A stretch of DNA of 64,000 nucleotides from G965250275 sp965250275 (lineage in GTDB: Bacteria; Pseudomonadota; Alphaproteobacteria; Rhodobacterales; Rhodobacteraceae). The position numbers and the translations under genes are program-made. The notes beneath the pieces are model-generated. The model had not been told where the DNA came from. It saw nothing but the letters and a program-made list of their open reading frames with translations, and searched no databases. This document shows, piece by piece, positions 1-7,996 of the stretch. Position 1 is the first letter of the stretch, and every line of letters begins with the position of its first letter. The stretch is taken from NCBI GenBank assembly GCA_965250275.1, contig OZ252297.1:4464001-4528000 (forward strand). The letters are read 5' to 3'.

Positions 1-180
1 GAAGGGCTTGTCTGGACAATGGGCGTCGACACGGTTGCCCGCAGGTTGCAGGATGTCAGGATCGACGACAAAGACACCCACCTGCGCGTCCGCTTTCCTG
101 ACTTCGCGGCCCCTCAGGTTCGGCTGGCTCTGACTGCCGAAGAAAAGCCCCTTTGGAAATCGAGAATGATGCACCCGTGA
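1..180 (+). CDS. C-terminal end of an unidentified protein (partial)
   Basis: An open frame enters from the left edge and runs 59 codons to a TGA at 178-180. The visible residues show no domain I recognise; they end in a basic tail (PLWKSRMMHP). The stop overlaps the likely GTG start of the hydroxylase gene as GTGA, which suggests a shared transcript and coupled translation, and this is the main reason to believe the frame is coding. The function cannot be judged from this fragment. Confidence 0.5.
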   Translation, partial: EGLVWTMGVDTVARRLQDVRIDDKDTHLRVRFPDFAAPQVRLALTAEEKPLWKSRMMHP

Positions 181-1103
181 CCGACACATTGACCTACCCG
201 GATGTCGTCCAACTGGCCGTCCCATTTTTCATCGCCGCGATCCTGATCGAACTGTTCTGGATCGTGATCAAACAGCGTGGCGGTCGGTACGAGACGCGCG
301 ATGCGGTGACCTCGCTGATCATGGGCGCAGGCAGCGTCGCATCGGGCATTCTGCTGGGGTTCATTGCCTGGGGATTCTTCATGCTGCTCTGGCGCATCAC
401 GCCGCTGGACCTCGGCACATCCGTGTGGGTGGTGTTGCTGTGTTTTGTGCTTGATGACCTGCGGTACTACTGGGTTCACCGCTTCGGGCATCGAATTCGC
501 TGGGTCTGGGCCAGCCACGTTAATCACCATTCCTCCCAGCACTACAACCTGACCACAGCGTTACGACAGACCTGGACAGGCACATTTACCTTCATGATGC
601 TCGTTAGGGCTCCGCTGGTATTGCTGGGCTTCCACCCCGCTATGGTTCTCTTCGTGGGCGGGCTTAACCTGATTTACCAATTCTGGATCCATACCGAGGC
701 CATCGGCCGAATGCCGCGATGGTTTGAGGCCGTGATGAACACCCCCAGCCACCATCGGGTTCATCACGGGCGCAACGCACGTTATCTCGACGCGAATTAC
801 GCTGGCGTGTTTATTGTCTGGGACAAGCTGTTCGGGACCTTTGTTCCCGAACTGGAACGGGAAAAGCCTGACTACGGCCTTGTCCAGAACCTCGGCACCT
901 TCAATCCCCTCCGCGTGGCCTTTCACGAATGGGCCAGTCTGATTCGCGATGTGCTTCAACCAGGCCTCACTTTGAAACACAGGCTGGGCTATGCGTTTGG
1001 CCCGCCAGGTTACAGCCACGATGGCAGCCGTGACACCTCGGCCACGATCAAGTCCAAGCACCTCAAGATGAATCCACAGGACCAAGGTACGCCCGGCTTC
1101 TGA
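177..1103 (+). CDS. Fatty acid hydroxylase / sterol desaturase superfamily membrane protein
   Basis: A 308-residue integral membrane protein with the histidine clusters of the di-iron fatty acid hydroxylase/sterol desaturase superfamily: HRFGH at 101-105, HVNHH at 114-118 and HHRVHH at 192-197. Hydrophobic segments lie around 10-32, 44-72, 82-98 and 139-171. Family members use a di-iron centre to hydroxylate or desaturate lipids or sterols; the substrate here is unknown. I chose GTG 177 because it overlaps the upstream stop (GTGA); a TTG at 153 would add eight residues. The C-terminal tail after about 250 is less conserved-looking and polar. Confidence 0.85.
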   Translation: MTDTLTYPDVVQLAVPFFIAAILIELFWIVIKQRGGRYETRDAVTSLIMGAGSVASGILLGFIAWGFFMLLWRITPLDLGTSVWVVLLCFVLDDLRYYWVHRFGHRIRWVWASHVNHHSSQHYNLTTALRQTWTGTFTFMMLVRAPLVLLGFHPAMVLFVGGLNLIYQFWIHTEAIGRMPRWFEAVMNTPSHHRVHHGRNARYLDANYAGVFIVWDKLFGTFVPELEREKPDYGLVQNLGTFNPLRVAFHEWASLIRDVLQPGLTLKHRLGYAFGPPGYSHDGSRDTSATIKSKHLKMNPQDQGTPGF

Positions 1104-1205
1104 TACCTGTACGGGGACACTTTCGCTGACGCGTGGGTGTTAATCGCCCCTTCATCCTTTGCCCGGATGCTTCTGCCCGGAGTGTACGGCGAAAGGGCAA
1201 ACATC

Positions 1206-2051
1206 ATGAAACGCAAGGGTCGATGGCAACACCGCGCCGACCTGCCGCCTGATGCGCAAAACCCGCTGGACGTCGCCGTGACCGAACGCGACCGATCCAT
1301 TCTGAGCGTCGTGCGCTCTGCCGTGAAGCATGGCCAGATGATGTTGGCCTACCAGCCGGTGATGCAGGCCCGCGCGCCTCACGGGGTGGCCTTTCACGAG
1401 GCACTGATCAGAATACTAGATACCACCGGGCGGGTCGTTCCGGCGCACCAGTTCATGCCGCAGGTCGAAAACACCGAACTGGCCCGTGAGATCGATTGCG
1501 CAGCATTGGAAATGGGATTGCGCACGTTATTCCGGCACCCTGAACTCCGCCTGTCGATCAATATGTCCGCGCGCTCTATCGGCTATCAGCGTTGGATGCG
1601 GATCCTCAACCGGCATCTGAAAAAGAGCGACACGCTTGGCGAGCGACTGATTCTCGAAATCAATGAAACATCTGCGATGGCGATTCCGGAGATTGTGATC
1701 GATTTCATGGATCAGCTTCAAAGTCGTGGGATCAGCTTTGCGCTTGACGATTTTGGTGCAGGACAGACCACCTTCCGTCAGTTCCGCGATTTCTTCTTCG
1801 ATGCCGTGAAAATCGATGGGCAGTTCATTCAGGGCGTCCACGACAACCACGACAATCAGGCGCTTGTCCGGGCGCTGGTGGGTGTCGGACAGACTTTCGA
1901 TATGCTGACGGTTGCCGAAGCCGTCGAAACCCGGGAAGACGCCGCGTTCCTCGTGTCGCTCGGCGTCGACTGTCTGCAGGGCCATTTGTTTGGTGCGCCC
2001 ACGGTGCGCCCGCCCTGGGTCGCGGCAGCGAGGTCCCGCGCATCTGCATGA
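1206..2051 (+). CDS. EAL-domain cyclic-di-GMP phosphodiesterase
   Basis: A 281-residue stand-alone EAL domain without GGDEF, PAS or membrane segments, so probably cytosolic. Residues matching the known catalytic set are present: E65 in EALIR, N119 in SINMS, E151 in EINET, D181/D182 in DDFGAG, K202 in VKID, E238/E241 in AEAVET and Q258 in QGHLFG. It is therefore likely an active enzyme hydrolysing c-di-GMP to pGpG. The loop after DDFG reads AGQTTF rather than the usual AGxSS. Start ATG 1206 is preceded by GAAAGG at suitable spacing; a GTG 69 bases upstream is possible but has no clear ribosome site. It appears monocistronic. Confidence 0.85.
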   Translation: MKRKGRWQHRADLPPDAQNPLDVAVTERDRSILSVVRSAVKHGQMMLAYQPVMQARAPHGVAFHEALIRILDTTGRVVPAHQFMPQVENTELAREIDCAALEMGLRTLFRHPELRLSINMSARSIGYQRWMRILNRHLKKSDTLGERLILEINETSAMAIPEIVIDFMDQLQSRGISFALDDFGAGQTTFRQFRDFFFDAVKIDGQFIQGVHDNHDNQALVRALVGVGQTFDMLTVAEAVETREDAAFLVSLGVDCLQGHLFGAPTVRPPWVAAARSRASA

Positions 2052-2211
2052 TGCGCGGCCGCGGCCTGAGACACCCTGTCTGTTGCTGCGCCGCCGCATT
2101 TCCGCTATGTCCCAAGCGCGAAACGGCAGGGATACCGGCGTTTCTCATTCGTCCTAGCCGGCGCGTGGTCCCGAATGTCCCAGCCAGTCATTGGTAGAGG
2201 ACCCGAATCAC

Positions 2212-3387
2212 ATGACCAACGTAGTAATTGCATCTGCTGCACGCACCGGCGTCGGCAGCTTTGGCGGTTCGTTCGCCAACACACCTGCCCATGACCTCGG
2301 CACCGCCGTTCTGGAAGCCGTTGTGGAACGCGCCGGCGTCGAAAAAGGCGAAGTCAGCGAAACGATCATGGGTCAGGTGCTGACCGCAGCGCAGGGTCAG
2401 AACCCGGCACGTCAGGCGCATATCAATGCGGGTCTGCCGCAGGAAAGCGCGGCGTGGGGCATCAATCAGGTCTGCGGCTCGGGACTGCGCGCAGTGGCAC
2501 TTGGTGCCCAGCACATCCAGTTGGGCGACGCAGAGATTGTCGCCGCCGGCGGTCAGGAAAACATGACCCTCAGCCCGCATGCGGCAAACCTGCGCGCAGG
2601 GCACAAGATGGGCGATATGAAGTATATCGACACAATGATCCGCGACGGCCTGTGGGACGCTTTCAATGGCTATCACATGGGACAAACGGCTGAGAATGTC
2701 GCCGAGAAGTGGCAGATCAGCCGCGACGCGCAGGACGAGTTCGCAGTGTCCTCGCAAAACAAAGCCGAAGCGGCACAGAACGCTGGCAAGTTCGCCGACG
2801 AAATCGTTCCCTTCACCATCAAGACCCGCAAGGGCGATATCGTGATGGACAGCGACGAATACATACGCCACGGCGCAACGATCGAGGCGATGGCCAAACT
2901 GCGCCCCGCCTTCACCAAAGAAGGCTCTGTCACGGCCGCCAACGCGTCAGGACTGAACGACGGGGCTGCGGCAACACTCCTGATGTCCGCCGAGAACGCC
3001 GAAAAGCGGGGAATTGAACCGCTCGGACGCATCGCCTCTTATGCGACCGCTGGCCTCGACCCGTCCATCATGGGCGTTGGGCCGATTTATGCCAGCCGCA
3101 AAGCGCTCGAAAAGGCAGGGTGGAAAGTCGAAGACCTTGATCTCGTGGAAGCCAACGAAGCCTTTGCGGCTCAAGCGTGCGCGGTCAACAAGGACATGGG
3201 CTGGGATCCTGCAATTGTGAATGTCAATGGCGGCGCCATCGCCATCGGCCACCCCATCGGCGCGTCGGGCGCGCGTGTCCTGAACACGTTGTTGTTCGAA
3301 ATGAAGCGGCGCGATGCGAAGAAGGGTCTTGCGACCCTGTGCATCGGTGGCGGCATGGGTGTCGCACTCTGCGTCGAACGCGACTGA
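2212..3387 (+). CDS. phbA: Acetyl-CoA C-acetyltransferase (beta-ketothiolase)
   Basis: A 391-residue biosynthetic thiolase that condenses two acetyl-CoA to acetoacetyl-CoA, the first step of polyhydroxybutyrate synthesis. The nucleophilic cysteine is C88 (NQVCGSG), the active-site His lies in GHPIGASGAR near 350, and the second cysteine is in CIGGGMG near the C-terminus. Length is typical for the family. ATG 2212 is preceded by AGAGGA; the in-frame start 21 bases upstream has no such site. phbB follows after 76 bases, and that pairing strongly supports the PHB role over fatty acid degradation. Confidence 0.95.
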   Translation: MTNVVIASAARTGVGSFGGSFANTPAHDLGTAVLEAVVERAGVEKGEVSETIMGQVLTAAQGQNPARQAHINAGLPQESAAWGINQVCGSGLRAVALGAQHIQLGDAEIVAAGGQENMTLSPHAANLRAGHKMGDMKYIDTMIRDGLWDAFNGYHMGQTAENVAEKWQISRDAQDEFAVSSQNKAEAAQNAGKFADEIVPFTIKTRKGDIVMDSDEYIRHGATIEAMAKLRPAFTKEGSVTAANASGLNDGAAATLLMSAENAEKRGIEPLGRIASYATAGLDPSIMGVGPIYASRKALEKAGWKVEDLDLVEANEAFAAQACAVNKDMGWDPAIVNVNGGAIAIGHPIGASGARVLNTLLFEMKRRDAKKGLATLCIGGGMGVALCVERD

Positions 3388-3397
3388 CCTTTCATAA

Positions 3398-3417
3398 GGC
3401 GGGCCTGCGGGTCCGCC
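3398..3417 (+). other. Intercistronic hairpin between phbA and phbB
   Basis: GGCGGGCC (3398-3405) pairs with GGTCCGCC (3410-3417) around a TGCG loop, giving eight pairs including one G-U wobble. No T-tract follows, so it is not a canonical terminator. It may stabilise or process the phbAB mRNA. Confidence 0.45.
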
Positions 3418-3463
3418 CATCACCCGATCTTAGACCCAAAGACATATTGGAGGAGCCAATACC

Positions 3464-4186
3464 ATGTCACGTGTAGCTCTAGTCACCGGAGGCAGCCGCG
3501 GTATCGGCGCCGCCATTTCGACCGCCCTGGACGCCGCCGGATACAAAGTCGCCGCGACCTATGCCGGCAACGATGAAGCCGCGGCAAAATTCTCAGATGA
3601 AACCGGCATCAAGACCTACAAATGGAATGTTGCCAGCTACGATGAAAGCAAAGCCGGCATTGAAAAGGTCGAAGCTGAGCTGGGACCCATCGACATCATT
3701 GTTGCCAATGCGGGTATCACGCGCGATGTTCCGTTTCACCGGATGACGCCAGAGCAGTGGCACGACGTGATCGACACCAACCTCACTGGGGTCTTCAACA
3801 CAATTCACCCAATCTGGCCCGGAATGCGCGAGCGCAAGTTCGGACGTATTGTCGTCATCTCGTCGATCAACGGCCAGAAGGGCCAGTTCGCCCAGGTAAA
3901 CTATGCCGCGACAAAAGCTGGCGACCTGGGCATCGTGAAATCATTGGCGCAGGAAGGCGCGCGCGCGGGGATCACCGCCAACGCTGTGTGCCCGGGATAC
4001 ATTGGAACTGACATGGTCATGGCCGTGCCCGAAAAGGTCCGCGAAAGCATCATCGCCCAGATCCCAGCAGGACGCCTTGGGGAACCTGAAGAGATCGCGC
4101 GCTGCGTCGCGTTTCTGGTTTCGGACGATGCAGGGTTTATCAACGGGTCGACGATTTCGGCCAACGGTGCACAATTCTTTGTCTGA
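3464..4186 (+). CDS. phbB: Acetoacetyl-CoA reductase (NADPH, SDR family)
   Basis: A 240-residue short-chain dehydrogenase/reductase that reduces acetoacetyl-CoA to (R)-3-hydroxybutyryl-CoA for PHB synthase. Visible motifs are the nucleotide-binding TGGSRGIG (8-15), NAG at 82-84, and catalytic S134, Y147 and K151 (YAATK). The C-terminal PGYIGTDM stretch is typical of PhaB. A GGAGG ribosome site precedes ATG 3464. It follows phbA and is closed by a strong terminator. The PHB synthase gene is not in this window. Confidence 0.95.
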   Translation: MSRVALVTGGSRGIGAAISTALDAAGYKVAATYAGNDEAAAKFSDETGIKTYKWNVASYDESKAGIEKVEAELGPIDIIVANAGITRDVPFHRMTPEQWHDVIDTNLTGVFNTIHPIWPGMRERKFGRIVVISSINGQKGQFAQVNYAATKAGDLGIVKSLAQEGARAGITANAVCPGYIGTDMVMAVPEKVRESIIAQIPAGRLGEPEEIARCVAFLVSDDAGFINGSTISANGAQFFV

Positions 4187-4214
4187 TCTGAGCGTTCATC
4201 GCTGAAATGAAACA

Positions 4215-4242
4215 GGGCCGGTCCAATGGACCGGCCCTTCCT
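4215..4242 (+). terminator. Rho-independent terminator after phbAB
   Basis: A perfect 10-bp inverted repeat, GGGCCGGTCC (4215-4224) and GGACCGGCCC (4228-4237) with an AAT loop, followed by TTCCTTC. It lies 28 bases after the phbB stop and, being symmetrical, could also serve the convergent small gene on the minus strand. Confidence 0.85.
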
Positions 4243-4268
4243 TCATCCCGTAAGATCGTGCGCATCAA

Positions 4269-4391
4269 TCAGCGGGAAGTCTTTCCGGAAAACAACCAGG
4301 ACCAGGCGCTCTGAAACGCGTGGGCGCGCTCGGTATGGGCTTTTTGCATGGCGCGGCGGATGTCGGGGCTAGTGGCGTGATGTTCAAGCAT
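4269..4391 (-). CDS. Small conserved protein (40 aa, RSP_7527-like)
   Basis: A 40-residue ORF (starts MLEHHATSPDIRRAM, ends SAWSWLFSGKTSR) preceded by a good AGGAG site seven bases before ATG 4391. The pattern of an N-terminal polar helix with His, Arg and Glu followed by a Trp/Phe-rich end resembles short Rhodobacterales proteins I recall as the RSP_7527 family; this is recollection, not a search result. No function is known. It is divergent from the LysR gene and ends next to the phbAB terminator. Longer in-frame versions start without a ribosome site. Confidence 0.6.
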   Translation of the reverse strand: MLEHHATSPDIRRAMQKAHTERAHAFQSAWSWLFSGKTSR

Positions 4392-4484
4392 TGGTTCGCT
4401 CCTGTGGAGTGGCTGTGTCTTTGTTCTGATCCGAATATGAGCATTTTCTTCGTGCCCGACAAACGAGACTTTCAAACCCCTCAC

Positions 4485-4500
4485 TTAAGCTGTACTTAAC
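4485..4500 (+). promoter_or_regulatory. CtrA-type binding motif upstream of the LysR gene
   Basis: TTAA (4485-4488), seven bases, then TTAAC (4496-4500) matches the published full CtrA consensus TTAA-N7-TTAAC exactly. It lies five bases before the LysR start codon and 94 bases upstream of the divergent 40-aa gene. Binding by CtrA is an inference. Confidence 0.4.
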
Positions 4501-4505
4501 TGAAC

Positions 4506-5453
4506 ATGAGTGATCGTCTACCACCGCTGACTGCGTTACGCGCCTTTGACGCCGCTGCTAGGCATATGTCCTTTGCAAAAGCCGCAGACGAGTTGAACGT
4601 CACGCCGGCCGCGTTGTCCTTTCAGATCAAATCTCTTGAAGAGCATCTCGGCCAAACCTTGTTTCGTCGGCTGAACCGTGCGGTGGAGTTGACCGAAGCG
4701 GGCCGCATGCTCGCACCTGGTGCGCAGGAAGGCTTTCAAACCCTTTCAGACGCCTGGCGTGCCACGCGGCGGTTGCAGGACACACGCACGTTGACCGTCA
4801 CGGCAGGGCCTGCCTTTACCGCAAAATGGATGGCACCTCGTTTTTATGAGTTCGCTCAAGCGCATCCCGAGGTGGATTTGCGTTTCTTTGCAGGCCTCAG
4901 GCTGATGGATTTTGACCGCGACGAGGTCGATGTTGCCATACGGTTTGGATACGGGCCTGACCCGGATCTCTATTCGCAGCCTCTGGCTTTCGAATGGGTG
5001 ACGCCGGTGATGACGCCCGAACTGGCCCGCCGGTATCCAACGCCCGAAAGCCTGAAATCCGCACCTTTGATTTTCGATGATTCGATCGATTTTCTGCGTC
5101 CCCGGTGCGATTGGAACACATGGTTCCGGGCGCTCGGGATCGATTACACACCGGATCACGGGCCACATTTCTCGCAGGCGGATCATGCCGTCGATGCTGC
5201 TCTGGCAAGTGCAGGCATCACGCTGGGGCGCCGCGCGCTTGTGGTCAAAGACCTTGCCGAAGGCCGTTTGGTGGCACCATTCAAGATCGCGTTGAAAACA
5301 AAGGCGCATTTTAGGTTTTTGTGCGCGAAAGGGTCCGAAACCCGCCCCCAGATCGCAGCGCTGCGGGACTGGATGCTGGCGGAAATCGCAAAAACAGCCG
5401 CCGTGACCGAAGCGCTCACCATTATTCCGGTAGAAGATGTTGCCCCGATTTAA
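4506..5453 (+). CDS. LysR-family transcriptional regulator (GcvA-like)
   Basis: A 315-residue LysR-type regulator: winged helix-turn-helix at about 5-63 (LTALRAFDAAARHMSFAKAA, with TPAALSFQIKSLE as recognition helix) and an effector-binding periplasmic-fold domain from about 93. The opening LPPLTALRAFDAAARH and the internal VDVAIRFGYG stretch are characteristic of the GcvA subgroup. Effector and targets are unknown; the divergently oriented 40-aa gene is the obvious candidate target by the usual LysR layout. A CtrA-like site abuts its start codon. Confidence 0.9.
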   Translation: MSDRLPPLTALRAFDAAARHMSFAKAADELNVTPAALSFQIKSLEEHLGQTLFRRLNRAVELTEAGRMLAPGAQEGFQTLSDAWRATRRLQDTRTLTVTAGPAFTAKWMAPRFYEFAQAHPEVDLRFFAGLRLMDFDRDEVDVAIRFGYGPDPDLYSQPLAFEWVTPVMTPELARRYPTPESLKSAPLIFDDSIDFLRPRCDWNTWFRALGIDYTPDHGPHFSQADHAVDAALASAGITLGRRALVVKDLAEGRLVAPFKIALKTKAHFRFLCAKGSETRPQIAALRDWMLAEIAKTAAVTEALTIIPVEDVAPI

Positions 5454-5612
5454 GGCAGACACAGCCCTCCGCAGTGCAGAGCGGTTAACCTTGACCTAAC
5501 AGTCGATTATTCAAAAACGTTAATCGCCACCCCGCAAGTGTTCCCGAGCGGGGTGTGCACGATTGAACGCGAGCGTCGCGGCAATGGACGCGCGCGGCAG
5601 CCTCAGTCCGCG

Positions 5613-5777
5613 CTAGCTGGATAGGCGCTCAATCTCTTCCTTAAGTTTCAGTTTCTGCTTTTTGAGGTCCGCGATATGCAGACCATCAATGCCGGGGGCC
5701 TTTTGCGCTTCTTCGACCTGGAGGCTCAGGTGCTGGTGTTTTCTTTTCAGTTCCAACAAATGCGCGTTCAGGCTCAT
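5613..5777 (-). CDS. DUF465 family small coiled-coil protein
   Basis: A 54-residue, highly charged, mostly helical protein (MSLNAHLLELKRKHQHLSLQ and so on, ending in KKQKLKLKEEIERLSS). The length, the LxxLKxKHxxL opening and the central H-I-x-x-LKKxKL match the DUF465/YdcH family, whose function is not established. ATG 5777 has a perfect AGGAGG ribosome site; an upstream in-frame ATG lacks one. It is flanked by convergent LysR on one side and the methyltransferase gene on the same strand. Confidence 0.85.
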   Translation of the reverse strand: MSLNAHLLELKRKHQHLSLQVEEAQKAPGIDGLHIADLKKQKLKLKEEIERLSS

Positions 5778-5896
5778 GGCGGTCCTCCTCGAATTTGACA
5801 CTATGTCAAGTGGATCAGATTCGGGGGCCGCTGTCACGCTGCACGCGCAGCATGTGGATAACGAAAGCTAAACTTCGAGTGGGAATCGCGATTCCG

Positions 5897-6664
5897 CTAG
5901 TCAGGCCAGCGCAACGCCTCCGCGTTACGCAATATTGCAGAGATTTCTGAAGTGTAATCGTCGCGATCCGCCTCATGCGCCGCACCAAAATGGAGCGTTT
6001 TTGGAGCAAGCAATCTAAACGGGGCGCGTCCCGTTTTGCGCGCCCTGAGCAGAATCAGGCGAGGCGCGCGACCAGCGCGCGCAGACAGCGGCAGAACTTC
6101 GATCGACCCGACACGCCCGGAACACGCCGACAATAGCGCAGGCAAGTGCTCTGCCTGATGGATGACGTGCAACTGACCTTTGGGGGTAAGTCGCCGCGCC
6201 GCGGCATCGATCCAGTCACCCAGTATTCCACCGGAAGCCAGCGCGATTTCCCGCCCAGGATCCGACGCCCCCGTCCGCGCACCATGTTCGTGAAACGGGG
6301 GGTTCGTGATCACATGGTCAAATAGCTGACCCTTCAGCAACTTGCCAGCTGCGCGGGCGTCTCCTGGCACAACCGTCATGGAAATCTTGTTATCCCGCGC
6401 ATTTCGCTCGGCCAGCTCGGCATACCCCGGCTGAAGTTCGAGCCCGGTCAGCGCCAGCTCGGGGACCCGGGCCGCAAGGCATAAAGCCGCTGTTCCGACA
6501 CCACACCCAAGGTCCAGAACAGATTGGCCAGACTTGGCAGGAACGGCTGCCGCCAGCAGCACAGGATCGATCCCGGCCCGGTATCCTCGCACCGGTTGCC
6601 AGAGCGTCAGGCGCCCCCCCTGGAACGCATTCGACGTCAATTCAGCCTCGGCAAAGGCCGTCAT
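5897..6664 (-). CDS. tRNA1(Val) (adenine37-N6)-methyltransferase-like protein
   Basis: A 255-residue class I SAM-dependent methyltransferase. The SAM-binding motif DLGCGVGTAALCLAAR is at about 51-66, and the catalytic NPPF motif that marks N6-adenine methylation is near residue 121. The N-terminal WQPVRGYRAGIDPVLLAAAV stretch (23-42) is characteristic of the TrmN6/YfiC group. Predicted to modify A37 of tRNA1(Val). Its start overlaps the DUF2007 stop as ATGA, so the two are cotranslated. Confidence 0.85.
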   Translation of the reverse strand: MTAFAEAELTSNAFQGGRLTLWQPVRGYRAGIDPVLLAAAVPAKSGQSVLDLGCGVGTAALCLAARVPELALTGLELQPGYAELAERNARDNKISMTVVPGDARAAGKLLKGQLFDHVITNPPFHEHGARTGASDPGREIALASGGILGDWIDAAARRLTPKGQLHVIHQAEHLPALLSACSGRVGSIEVLPLSARAGRAPRLILLRARKTGRAPFRLLAPKTLHFGAAHEADRDDYTSEISAILRNAEALRWPD

Positions 6665-6876
6665 TGTCCGAGGTCGATTTCATTGTCCAGCATCACCCGC
6701 AACGCAGCGTCATAGTCGGCCTCTCGCACCATCAAACGCCGGGGGAAGATTCCTATACCCCCTTCGAGGATGCTCATGTTTACGTCCATCTGAAAGCAGT
6801 CTATATCCTCGCCCTGTAGAAGTGCTGAGGCAAAGGCCATTATGGTCGGATCGGTGCTGCGTAATAGCTCTCTCAT
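6661..6876 (-). CDS. DUF2007 domain protein
   Basis: A 71-residue protein beginning MRELLRSTDPTIMAFASALL and containing GIGIFPRRLMV, the pattern of the DUF2007 (putative signal-transducing) family in which a short alpha/beta ferredoxin-like domain is seen. Function unknown. The family-like start picks ATG 6876, though no good ribosome site is visible. Only 23 bases separate this start from the divergent polyprenyl synthase start, so its promoter must lie inside that gene. Overlaps the methyltransferase by four bases. Confidence 0.75.
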   Translation of the reverse strand: MRELLRSTDPTIMAFASALLQGEDIDCFQMDVNMSILEGGIGIFPRRLMVREADYDAALRVMLDNEIDLGQ

Positions 6877-6899
6877 GAGGATGCATCTAAGGACCCGCC

Positions 6900-7931
6900 T
6901 TGACCGTTGTCGAGACATTGTACGAAAGCGTGATGGATAGCAGCACAATCGCCAAACCGCATGATCAGCTCGCGGCCGTCCTGCAAGACGAGATGGCTGC
7001 AGTGAATGCACTGATCCGCTCGCGGATGGCCTCTGAGCATGCGCCACGCATTCCGGAAGTGACGACGCATCTGGTCGAAGCCGGCGGCAAACGTCTGCGT
7101 CCGATGCTGACATTGGCGGCGGCCAAGATGTGTGGCTATGACGGGCCACACCACATCAACCTGGCCGCCACAGTCGAATTCATCCACACCGCCACCCTGT
7201 TGCACGACGATGTCGTGGACGAAAGTGGCCAGCGCCGTGGTCGTCCGACCGCGAACCTGCTCTGGGACAACAAGTCCAGTGTTCTGGTCGGTGACTATCT
7301 CTTTGCCCGCAGCTTCCAGCTCATGGTCGAAACCGGAAACCTGCGGGTGCTCGACATTCTGTCCAACGCCGCCGCAACCATCGCCGAAGGCGAGGTGCTG
7401 CAACTCACCGCCGCTCAGAACCTCGCCACGACAGAGGCGATCTACCTGCAGGTTGTGCGGGGCAAGACGGCCGCGCTCTTCTCTGCGGCGACGGAAGTCG
7501 GAGGCGTGATCTCCGGGGTGCCTGAACAGCAGGTGCGGGCGCTCTTTGCATACGGTGATGCGCTTGGCGTGGCATTTCAGATCGCGGACGACCTTCTGGA
7601 CTATCAGGGCGACAGCGCGGCCACGGGCAAAGACATCGGGGACGATTTCCGGGAAGGCAAGCTCACACTGCCCGTGGTGAAAGCGGTGGCCCAGGCAACC
7701 CCACAAGAACATGCGTTTTGGGTGCGCACGATTGAAAAGGGGGATCAGTCGCCGGCCGACCTCGAAGAGGCGCTGGCGATAATGGAGCGATACGAAACTC
7801 TGCAAGAAACTGCACGCGAAGCGATCGGTTGGGCGAACAGTGCCAAAACCGCTTTGGCTGAGGTGCCGGATCACCCCATTCGCGACATTTTGCACGATTT
7901 GGCGGACTACGTGGTTGCGCGGCTAAACTAG
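6900..7931 (+). CDS. Polyprenyl diphosphate synthase (all-trans, ubiquinone side chain)
   Basis: A 343-residue trans-isoprenyl diphosphate synthase. The two aspartate-rich motifs are DDVVD (103-107) and DDLLD (230-234), with GGKRLRP at 62-68 binding the allylic substrate. It elongates farnesyl diphosphate with isopentenyl diphosphate; in alphaproteobacteria the product is usually decaprenyl or nonaprenyl diphosphate for ubiquinone, but chain length cannot be read here. Start is TTG 6900, chosen because AAGGA lies at proper spacing; an in-frame ATG at 6933 lacks one. It fits with ispE and ubiA elsewhere in the window. Confidence 0.9.
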   Translation: MTVVETLYESVMDSSTIAKPHDQLAAVLQDEMAAVNALIRSRMASEHAPRIPEVTTHLVEAGGKRLRPMLTLAAAKMCGYDGPHHINLAATVEFIHTATLLHDDVVDESGQRRGRPTANLLWDNKSSVLVGDYLFARSFQLMVETGNLRVLDILSNAAATIAEGEVLQLTAAQNLATTEAIYLQVVRGKTAALFSAATEVGGVISGVPEQQVRALFAYGDALGVAFQIADDLLDYQGDSAATGKDIGDDFREGKLTLPVVKAVAQATPQEHAFWVRTIEKGDQSPADLEEALAIMERYETLQETAREAIGWANSAKTALAEVPDHPIRDILHDLADYVVARLN

Positions 7932-7996
7932 GTTCCGGGCCGCGGGCCGGATCCCCTGCGTACCCTTCCGAAAAACTTGCCCAATCTGCAACGCGG

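Noticed and set aside
5487..5502. CtrA-like TTAA-N7-CTAA
   Set aside because: One mismatch to consensus and located between convergent gene ends, so no promoter is expected.
5528..5555. Inverted repeat CACCCCGC / GCGGGGTG with a 12-base loop
   Set aside because: No T-tract and a long loop; it lies between convergent genes and may be incidental.
5853..5861. Consensus DnaA box (TGTGGATAA)
   Set aside because: A single isolated match between DUF465 and methyltransferase genes; expected by chance at this scale.
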